From contig NZ_SLVY01000002.1 in assembly GCF_004345605.1 (NCBI RefSeq), positions 62,001-126,000 of the forward strand: 64,000 nucleotides of DNA, written 5' to 3'. Positions 56,942-64,000 of the stretch are shown one piece after another. The position numbers and the translations under genes were made by a program. The stretch's first letter is position 1. Every line of letters starts with the position of its first letter. The DNA is from Rhodococcus sp. SMB37 (GTDB lineage: Bacteria > Actinomycetota > Actinomycetes > Mycobacteriales > Mycobacteriaceae). The notes under the pieces are model-generated. The model worked only from the letters and a program-made list of their open reading frames with translations. It was not told the origin of the DNA and ran no database searches.

Positions 56942-58324
56942 TCAGTGCGCGAATCCTCGTGCTGTATGTCCTCTACCCACACCCTCGCGCAGACGCTCGA
57001 CCACGTCCTCGATCGCCTCTGCCAGCTTGTATGCGAGGTCGCGACTGAAACCTTCACGCAGCACGATCCTCAGCACGGCGACATTCTCGGCATCCGCCGG
57101 CATCGTGTACGCCGGGACCTGAAAGCCGCGGGCGCGCAGTTCATGCGAGATGTCGAATACGGTGAAACCCGGATCGTCGACTACCTCGAACGACAACACC
57201 GGAATCGCAGATCCATCCGTGATGATCTCCATATTGTCGATCTTGGCAATCTGCTGGGACAGCATCAGTGCGGTGTCGCGCAACGACTCCATGATCTGCC
57301 GATACCCGGCTGCACCCAGCCTGATGAAATTGTAGTACTGGCCGACCACCTGATTTCCGGAACGGGAGAAGTTCAGAGTGAAGGTCGGCATGTCACCTCC
57401 GAGGTAGTTGACGCGGAACACGAGGTCCTCGGGAAGGCATTCCTTCGAGCGCCAGACCACGAACCCGATACCCGGATATGTCATGCCGTATTTGTGGCCA
57501 CTGACATTGATCGAGACTACGCGAGGGATCTGGAAGTCCCACTTCAACTCAGGATGCAGGAAGGGCACGACGAATCCACCGCTCGCCGCATCCACGTGCA
57601 ACGGGACGTCCGGACCCCCGTTCGCAGCGACCTGGTCCAGAACATCGGCAATGGCCTGGACGGGTTCGAGTTCTCCGGTGAACGTCGTTCCGAGAATCGC
57701 CACCACACCGATGGTGTTCTCGTCGACGGCCTCGCGGACCTGCTCCGGAGTAATCACATATCGGCCTGGTTCCATCGGCAGGTACTTCGGCTCGACATCG
57801 AAATAGCGGCAGAACTTCTCCCACACCACCTGGACATTGCTGCCCATGATCAGGTTCGGCTTGGTCGAGTCCTTTCCCGCGGCGTCACGAGCCTGCCGCC
57901 ACCGCCATTTCAGTGCGAGCCCCGCGAGCATCACTGCTTCGGAGGATCCCACCGTCGATACACCGGTCGCAGTTGCCGGATCCGTCGGGGACAGACCCTC
58001 GGCGTGGAAGAGTGCGGCAACCATGTTGACGCACCGGGTCTCGATCTCCGCGGTCGCCGGGTACTCGTCCTTGTCGATCATGTTCTTGTCGAAGGTCTCC
58101 GCCATCAGGCGGTCGGCCTGTGGATCCATCCACGTGGTCACGAAGGTCGCCAGGTTCAGGCGCGAACTTCCGTCGAGCATCAACTCGTCGTGGATGAACC
58201 GATATGCCGCTTCGGGTTCGGTTTCGGATTCCGGCAGCCGCAACGCAGGTATCGGATCGGTTCCGAGCCTGCCGGTATACGCGGGCGCGAGCGTCTCTGC
58301 GGGAGCGGCAATATGGTCTGACAT
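56942..58324 (-). CDS. gadB: Glutamate decarboxylase
   Basis: A 460-residue PLP enzyme that turns glutamate into GABA and CO2, consuming a proton. VSTVGSSEAVMLAGLALKWR, VPLHVDAASGGFVVPF (D245) and SINVSGHKYGMTYPGIGFV (K278, the PLP lysine) are the group II decarboxylase marks. ATG 58324 follows GGAGG by five bases. The C-terminus carries two histidines (H454 and the final H460), recalling the C-terminal histidine used for pH gating in E. coli GadB, but that parallel is inference. There is no GadC-type glutamate/GABA antiporter nearby. The gene before it encodes a YhgE/Pip membrane protein, 88 bp away. Confidence 0.93.
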   Translation of the reverse strand: MSDHIAAPAETLAPAYTGRLGTDPIPALRLPESETEPEAAYRFIHDELMLDGSSRLNLATFVTTWMDPQADRLMAETFDKNMIDKDEYPATAEIETRCVNMVAALFHAEGLSPTDPATATGVSTVGSSEAVMLAGLALKWRWRQARDAAGKDSTKPNLIMGSNVQVVWEKFCRYFDVEPKYLPMEPGRYVITPEQVREAVDENTIGVVAILGTTFTGELEPVQAIADVLDQVAANGGPDVPLHVDAASGGFVVPFLHPELKWDFQIPRVVSINVSGHKYGMTYPGIGFVVWRSKECLPEDLVFRVNYLGGDMPTFTLNFSRSGNQVVGQYYNFIRLGAAGYRQIMESLRDTALMLSQQIAKIDNMEIITDGSAIPVLSFEVVDDPGFTVFDISHELRARGFQVPAYTMPADAENVAVLRIVLREGFSRDLAYKLAEAIEDVVERLREGVGRGHTARGFAH

Positions 58325-58412
58325 CTCTTCCTCCGATTCATGACGCATCGAACACTCGTCCGATTCGATGACAACTGTGAAAACTGGATCTCGTCCGATC
58401 CGGTCGTTCCGG

Positions 58413-60398
58413 TCACACCTCGATCGGCGGGTAGAGCCTTTCCATGGTGTAACGGCGATTGCGCCGGACCGAGAGTGCACTCGCGGACAACGACGCGAGC
58501 AGAATGCCCCCGAGGACCGCGATCGCTATCCACAAGCGCGAATCGATCTGATCGGCCACGGTGAGCTGCCGGAGACCGTTCACCGTGTAGGTCATCGGAT
58601 CGAACGGGTGGATGTACTGGAACGGCTTCGCTGTGGTGGGAACAGGGTAGATTCCGCCCGCCGACACCAACTGCAGCATCAGGAACGCGAGAGTGACGAC
58701 GCGTCCGACTGCGACACCGAACACCGCGTTGAATGCCTGGATCATCGCCAGATACGTCGCTGAGACCAGCATCAGGAAGAGGATCGTTCCGGCCACGTGT
58801 TTGACGTCGAGGCCCACACCGAAATGCACGACCGTATACATGACGATCACTTGGAGAACGCCTACGAGCAATGCCGGCCAATACGACGCGAGGACCGTCC
58901 GATACAGCCCGAGGCCGCCGACCGTCGGCCTCGACTGCAACGGAGTGAGCAGCATCCACGTGATGATACCGCCGACGAACAGGGCCAACGACAGGAAGAA
59001 CGGGGCGAAACCGGTACCGAACGTCGATGCCTCGTTGGTGGTGTCCTGCTGCAGCGCTACCGGCGTCGACAGCGTGTCGGCTGTTGCAGTGCGCTGCTGA
59101 TCGGTCCAGCTCGGCACCTGCTGTGCTCCCTGGGAAAGCGCATCCGCCAGTTCATGCGAACCGGACTGCAGTTCCACCATGCCGGATGAGAGTTGCCCGG
59201 CACCGTCCGACAATTGGACACTGCCGTCGGTCAATTCGATCAGACCCGAATGCAGTGTAGCTGCGCCGGAGTTCAATTCGTTCACACCGCTCTGCAACTC
59301 GCGGATGTCGGCTGCCAGTCCGCCACCCTGCAACATCGCAAGGCCACTCTGCAGCGGGCTGCTCGGATCGTTCAGCTCGTACTCGAGTGTACGAGCGTCG
59401 CCTTGCAACCGGACGATCTCTGCACGCAATGCCTCCGTATCGGAGACCACCTCCTGCGGAGTGAACGGAGTCAACGCGGCGATCGCCTGCTGGACGATCG
59501 GGTCGGGACTCTGTCCGAGAATATCGATCACCTGTTGCACCGCTGCACCGGCAGAGGCCTGCGCGGGCTCGGGTATCCGGTTCTCCAGCTCGACGAGGTC
59601 CGCTCGAATCTGCGAGGCCCGAGTCGCGACACCCGCCAATTCACCGCTGTCGAGTGCGTTGAGCAACGGCTCGGTGACACCATCGATCTTGGTGGCCAGC
59701 TCATCGGTCCCCGCGGCCAGCTGAGCGGATCCGTCGCGCGCGGTGACCATGTTGTCTGCCAGCTCGGTGGCACCCGAGCTGAGCTGGTCTGCACCGCTCG
59801 CCGCGGTGTCGACGCCGCCGGCCAAAGTGCCGGCACCGTCGGCTGCCTGCTTCAGACCCGAACCCGCCGACTCCAGGCCGGTGAGGACCTGGCCGACCCC
59901 CTGGGCGCCGATCGTCGAGTTGACCTGGCTGATGACCTGCTCGGACGCGTCCTGCCCGATGATCGTGGCCAGATAGTTGTTCGCGTCGTTGAAAGTGAAG
60001 GTCAGATTCGCTTTCTCGGGATTGTCACCGTTGGGTGACTCCACGGCCGCGGTGAAGTTCGAGGGAATCGTGATCGTGTAGTAGTACTTTCCGTGTGCGA
60101 GACCGTCGACCGCCTCGCTCTCCGATACTTCGTCCAGGTCCAGCTGTCCGGACGCGATGAGCGATTTGACGACCTGGTCGCCGGCATCCACCTGTTCACC
60201 GGTCGAAGACATCCCGGTGTCGTTGTTGACGATCGCGGCGGGGATCTTGTCGACCGCACCGAACGGGTTCCAGAAGGCCCACAGATACATGGCGCCGTAC
60301 AGCAGCGGCATGAGGATGATGGTGGCGATCGCGATGCGCGGCATGGTGCCGCGGAAGTATCGTTTCGAATCGCTGCCGAGAGAGACTCCTGCCAGCAT
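58413..60398 (-). CDS. YhgE/Pip-family membrane protein
   Basis: A 661-residue protein of the YhgE/Pip (phage-infection-protein-like, ABC-2-type) family. One helix near residues 22-43 (RIAIATIILMPLLYGAMYLW) leads into a large outside domain with AAIVNNDTGMSSTGEQVDAG. A long stretch of L-x-x-G-type repeats follows (about 185-240 and 370-420; GADQLSSGATELADN, SDGAGQLSSGMVELQSG), probably a coiled stalk. About six helices form the C-terminal third (ALFVGGIITWMLLTPLQSRP onward). Relatives include EsaA and the MmpL-like Pip proteins. The ATP-binding gene 3 bp upstream is probably its partner. Its export substrate is unknown. Confidence 0.88.
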   Translation of the reverse strand: MLAGVSLGSDSKRYFRGTMPRIAIATIILMPLLYGAMYLWAFWNPFGAVDKIPAAIVNNDTGMSSTGEQVDAGDQVVKSLIASGQLDLDEVSESEAVDGLAHGKYYYTITIPSNFTAAVESPNGDNPEKANLTFTFNDANNYLATIIGQDASEQVISQVNSTIGAQGVGQVLTGLESAGSGLKQAADGAGTLAGGVDTAASGADQLSSGATELADNMVTARDGSAQLAAGTDELATKIDGVTEPLLNALDSGELAGVATRASQIRADLVELENRIPEPAQASAGAAVQQVIDILGQSPDPIVQQAIAALTPFTPQEVVSDTEALRAEIVRLQGDARTLEYELNDPSSPLQSGLAMLQGGGLAADIRELQSGVNELNSGAATLHSGLIELTDGSVQLSDGAGQLSSGMVELQSGSHELADALSQGAQQVPSWTDQQRTATADTLSTPVALQQDTTNEASTFGTGFAPFFLSLALFVGGIITWMLLTPLQSRPTVGGLGLYRTVLASYWPALLVGVLQVIVMYTVVHFGVGLDVKHVAGTILFLMLVSATYLAMIQAFNAVFGVAVGRVVTLAFLMLQLVSAGGIYPVPTTAKPFQYIHPFDPMTYTVNGLRQLTVADQIDSRLWIAIAVLGGILLASLSASALSVRRNRRYTMERLYPPIEV

Positions 60399-60401
60399 CG
60401 G

Positions 60402-61196
60402 TCACCTCCCCTCTGTCATGACGCCGATGTCGCCGGGACCGAGCAGTCCGTGAAGATCGACTGTCGCCCGTATTCCGGCCCCCGGCTTCACCGGATTCAC
60501 GTCGGCCGTGATCACCGATTGTCGTTCTCCGAGTGCGACCAGTCGTTCCACCAAGACCCCGCGTTCCACATCGTCGGCGATCTTGTCGACGCGCCCCACC
60601 ACCAGAAGCGGGGGCCTTCGCGTGTTGGCGACCGCGATCCGCAGGAGCAGTTGCTGAATCTCCGGCAGATCGTCGATGAATGCATTGAGGCCGGGAAGCG
60701 GGACATCACCGAAGACCTCGGCGCACATGTCGGCCACACCGGCATCGTCGACGCGTGGAACGAATTTGTACCACGGCGAATCCCAGCGCTTCTGCTCGGT
60801 GACGAGGTCTCGGACGGTCACCGAGGGTTGCACGGCATCGAGTTCGTCCATACATGCAATCGCCGATCGGTCGAACACCTTCCTCGGCTCGTTCTCGAAT
60901 CCGAGGACGGTGAGCGAACCTCGGGTGAGCCGCATCCGCCCGCACATTGCCATCAGCAGCGCGGTGCGCGCCGCGCCGGCCTGCCCCGATACCACGGTCA
61001 CCCCACCGACGTCGATATCCAGGTCGAGAGGACCGAACACCCGCCCCCACGGGCCGTGAAGCTCGATCCCCCGGGCCGAGACGAGGCTGCCCGGGATTTC
61101 CGCCCACGCGGATTCGTCGATGGCAGGGTCATCGGCACGCCCGTAATCCTCGGATCCGTATTCATCGAGATATGCATCGGCCACTACACATTCCAC
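60402..61196 (-). CDS. Divergent ABC-type ATP-binding protein (catalytic motifs altered)
   Basis: A 264-residue protein with the outline of an ABC nucleotide-binding domain (VFGPLDLDIDVGGVTVVSGQ, then GRMRLTRGSLTVLGFE). The key motifs depart from consensus. Walker A is GQAGAART (71-78) with Arg for Lys. The signature position reads DLPEIQQ (176-182) instead of LSGGQ. The Walker B segment PPLLVVGRVD (195-204) lacks the usual DE. It is likely a YhgE/Pip partner that binds nucleotide weakly or not at all, or uses a different mechanism. I recall Arg in Walker A in other actinobacterial YhgE-linked proteins, so this may be a family trait rather than decay. The first 35 residues are acidic. It starts at GTG 61196 or four codons later. 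Confidence 0.75.
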   Translation of the reverse strand: MECVVADAYLDEYGSEDYGRADDPAIDESAWAEIPGSLVSARGIELHGPWGRVFGPLDLDIDVGGVTVVSGQAGAARTALLMAMCGRMRLTRGSLTVLGFENEPRKVFDRSAIACMDELDAVQPSVTVRDLVTEQKRWDSPWYKFVPRVDDAGVADMCAEVFGDVPLPGLNAFIDDLPEIQQLLLRIAVANTRRPPLLVVGRVDKIADDVERGVLVERLVALGERQSVITADVNPVKPGAGIRATVDLHGLLGPGDIGVMTEGR

Positions 61197-61245
61197 ACTT
61201 TCGCGTCGATCATCGAGTCGCTGCGGCCCCCGAAGGCACCCTCGG

Positions 61246-62526
61246 TCAGAGTTGGTTCTTGACCACCTGACCGTTCTTGACGATGACCGACAGGTTCTTT
61301 CCCGGATCTGCGAGCAGGTTCAAGTCGTCGAGTGGATTCCCGTCGACGAGCAGGACGTCGGCCCACGCACCCTTCCGGACAATCCCGAACTCCGCCTGGC
61401 GGTATGGATCTCGCTCGCCGGCCAGTCGGAACAGTTCGGCGTTGCCCGAGGTCAACATCTTCAGCGACTCGAGGTTCGTGTAATGGTCTCCGAGGCGAGC
61501 CGCCATCTCACTCTGCCGCGGCGCGATCTGCGGCTCGAGCAACAGATCGGTACCCCACGCGGTCTTGACGCCGTGCTTCTTCGCCCATTCGTAGACGTGG
61601 TCCACACCCGTGCAGATCTCGCGGTCCTTCTCTGCACGATCGGGATCGGGATAGTGATGATCACCGAGCGCGAAGGGCTGCATGGACAGCCATACTTCCT
61701 TCTCGGCGATCAGTGCGATGGTCTCCTCGTCTGCGAGGTGGCCGTGCTCGATGGACCTCACCCCAGCAGCAAGTGCCCGTCGGATGCCGGTGACATTGTA
61801 GACATGGGTCGCGACGTACGTGCCGTAGTCTGCCGCCGCATTCACCGCAGCTCTGAGTTCCTTGTCGATGAACTGCACGGTGTACAGCGGGTCGTACATC
61901 GATGCTGCGCCACCACCCACCATCAGTTTGATCTGCGAGGCGCCCTTCTTCAGTTGCTCTCGCACGCCCGCGAGAACCTGATCCTCCCCGTCGGCGACCC
62001 GCATGAAGCCGATCTGTTCGGCACGGCTCTGGTCGCCTCCGAACGCGGTCGGGCATTGGTAGACGAAACCGAAGTCACCGTGACCGCTGGTCTGCGAGAG
62101 GGCCGCCTGAGAAGGGTAGATGCGAGGGCCTTCGAAGAGCCCCCGGTCGATCACCGACTTGATGCTGCCGGTGTCTCCCGCCATGTCTCGCACTGCGGTA
62201 AAACCTCGGTGCAGCATGTTCTTCGCCTCGGCGAGCCCGTTCAGCGCGATATGCGATTCGGAACCCATCACCATGTCGACGTAGGAATTGGCATTCCCGA
62301 CGAGGTGCACGTGGGCATCACTCATCCCTGGCATCAGCACTCGATTACCACCGTCGACGACGAGGGTTTCGCGGCCCGGTTCGTCGCCGATCGGCGACTC
62401 CGACACTGCCGTAATTCTGTCGCCGTCGATCAGTACGTCGCCGCCGAGCAGGTCACCGGAGTGGCCGTCGAACACGCGAACATTGCGGAACAACAGGCGC
62501 TTACCGGTTTCCGGGGTTGCCGTCAT
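61246..62526 (-). CDS. Metal-dependent amidohydrolase-superfamily protein
   Basis: A 426-residue enzyme of the imidazolonepropionase/prolidase-like amidohydrolase branch. The metal site is complete by pattern: H72 and H74 (SDAHVHL), K200 (SQIKLMVGGG, the carboxylated-lysine position), H241 (ATHVYN), H261 (SIEHGHLA) and D327 (AWGTDLLL). A beta-sandwich part at both ends is seen as LLFRNVRVFDGHSGDLLGGD and KGAWADVLLVDGNPLDD. Substrates of this branch include Xaa-Pro and other N-acyl or cyclic amides. It is the first gene of the run, 49 bp ahead of the ABC-type gene. There is no signal peptide, so it is cytosolic. Confidence 0.87.
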   Translation of the reverse strand: MTATPETGKRLLFRNVRVFDGHSGDLLGGDVLIDGDRITAVSESPIGDEPGRETLVVDGGNRVLMPGMSDAHVHLVGNANSYVDMVMGSESHIALNGLAEAKNMLHRGFTAVRDMAGDTGSIKSVIDRGLFEGPRIYPSQAALSQTSGHGDFGFVYQCPTAFGGDQSRAEQIGFMRVADGEDQVLAGVREQLKKGASQIKLMVGGGAASMYDPLYTVQFIDKELRAAVNAAADYGTYVATHVYNVTGIRRALAAGVRSIEHGHLADEETIALIAEKEVWLSMQPFALGDHHYPDPDRAEKDREICTGVDHVYEWAKKHGVKTAWGTDLLLEPQIAPRQSEMAARLGDHYTNLESLKMLTSGNAELFRLAGERDPYRQAEFGIVRKGAWADVLLVDGNPLDDLNLLADPGKNLSVIVKNGQVVKNQL

Positions 62527-62712
62527 GAGCCGGACGTTAATCCGGATACTCCCGGCGCGCGCGCGATCGAACCGTCCACCGAGAGAATTCACCCTCCCAC
62601 TTCACCCTCAGCCGACGGTGGCGGATAAGTGCACCCGAACTGGGATTTTCGACCTGGAATGCACGCCAACGTATTCCATGCATCGCGCTCTGCCGTGTTC
62701 TACACTGCCGCC

Positions 62713-63354
62713 ATGCTGATCCGTCCAACTCTGCGCATGCAGTCGTGGGGATTCGTTGTCGGAGCTTTCCTCTTCGCACTCGGTTCGGCCCCTGGCGTTG
62801 CGCACCTGCTCGGTACCGCGGGTGCAAATACCTCGTTCTTCGTCGGCTCGTGGTTCTTCACCGGCGCTGCGTTCGTACAGTTGATATTGAGCGGCAACGC
62901 GACCGTTTCGGACGAGCAGGGCGTCGGGATTCGCGCCGAGTGGCTCTCGGCGATCATCCAGTTTCTCGGCACCCTGCTGTTCAATGTGAGTACCGGCGCG
63001 GCGCTGCACGCACACACTGTCAAGGGCGAGATGCACCTGGTGTGGAACCCGAACCTCGAGGGGTCGCTGTGCTTCCTCGTCTCCAGCGCACTCGCGGTGC
63101 TGATCCTGTGGCGCTCGAAGTCGTACTGGGAACCACGGTCGAAGAACTGGCAGAGCGTGTGGCTCAATATGCTCGGGTCGATCGCTTTCGGTGTATCGGC
63201 CGTCGGCTCGTTCGTCCTCGGAAACGGCAACACCCTGGATCCGAGTCTCGCGAACTTCGGAACATTCGTCGGCGCGCTGTGCTTCCTTCTGGCATCTGCA
63301 GTCTTCCTGGGCAGAGCCCACACATCTGCACCGGCACCCTCATCGGCACCTTGA
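62713..63354 (+). CDS. Small polytopic membrane protein (YrhK-like)
   Basis: A 213-residue protein with about six hydrophobic helices: SWGFVVGAFLFALGSAPGVA, SWFFTGAAFVQLILS, AIIQFLGTLLFNVSTGAAL, LEGSLCFLVSSALAVLILWR, WLNMLGSIAFGVSAVGSFV and FGTFVGALCFLLASAVFLG. The repeated N-x-L-G-(T/S)-x-x-F pattern suggests two YrhK-like halves; that family has no known function. ATG 62713 is chosen because the ORF upstream is hydrophilic and not conserved in style. It is convergent with ligA, 12 bp apart, and divergent from the amidohydrolase across 186 bp in which I see no further feature. Confidence 0.7.
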   Translation: MLIRPTLRMQSWGFVVGAFLFALGSAPGVAHLLGTAGANTSFFVGSWFFTGAAFVQLILSGNATVSDEQGVGIRAEWLSAIIQFLGTLLFNVSTGAALHAHTVKGEMHLVWNPNLEGSLCFLVSSALAVLILWRSKSYWEPRSKNWQSVWLNMLGSIAFGVSAVGSFVLGNGNTLDPSLANFGTFVGALCFLLASAVFLGRAHTSAPAPSSAP

Positions 63355-63366
63355 CACCGCGCAGCG

Positions 63367-64000
<634 letters not shown>

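Overview
The window is GC-rich, densely packed chromosomal DNA from an actinobacterium of the Mycobacteriales, most probably Rhodococcus or a close relative. The call rests on remembered gene order compared with Mycobacterium tuberculosis (Mtb), on mycolate-actinobacterial gene types (a lysine/alanine-tailed HupB, OctT/GpgP for methylglucose lipopolysaccharide, FbiD for coenzyme F420, an LppZ-like lipoprotein, a Cfp6-like protein), and on many GTG starts with 4-nt stop/start overlaps. No transposase, integrase, phage gene, CRISPR array or replication origin was seen.

Layout. (1) 1-1053: tail of a possible PemK/MazF-type protein and an aquaporin. (2) 1270-12908: rpsT, then a minus-strand block of proA, a MoxR ATPase, a VWA protein, nadD, rsfS, gpgP, octT, a DegV protein, comEA, comEC and holA. 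This is the order of the Mtb Rv2412-Rv2427c block, without eis. (3) 12968-54423: the equivalent of Mtb Rv2981c-Rv3013, directly abutting block 2. It holds gpsA-cystathionine lyase-ddl, fbiD-ppk-mutT1, hupB, leuCD with a divergent IclR regulator, an F420-type PPOX protein, a DUF5302 protein, two tRNA-Glu and one tRNA-Gln, gltX, an FAH-family enzyme, an MFS transporter, leuB, serA, a secreted protein, a SulP transporter, ilvBNC with an attenuator, a Cfp6-like gene, ilvD, DoxX, lppZ, a CPA2 antiporter, gatB, pfkA and gatCA. A two-component system, a secreted phospholipase A2-like protein and a membrane alpha/beta hydrolase interrupt pfkA and gatA. (4) 54498-62526: an accessory same-strand run (amidohydrolase, divergent ABC ATPase, YhgE/Pip membrane protein, glutamate decarboxylase, STAND/LuxR regulator) between the ACT-domain gene and ligA. 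(5) 62713-64000: a small membrane protein and the 3' part of ligA.

Themes. Branched-chain amino-acid synthesis dominates the centre: leuCD, leuB, ilvBNC and ilvD lie within 20 kb. The ilvBNC operon starts with what reads as a leaderless 15-codon Leu/Leu/Val/Ile/Val/Val leader peptide followed by a strong intrinsic terminator. Translation genes form a second theme: tRNA-Glu, tRNA-Gln, gltX and gatCAB together imply the indirect Glu-to-Gln route for Gln-tRNA. The most unusual stretches are the 54.5-62.5 kb accessory run, the ilvB leader, a perfect 102-bp in-frame tandem duplication in hupB, and the lipase/two-component insertion in the gat-pfkA cluster.
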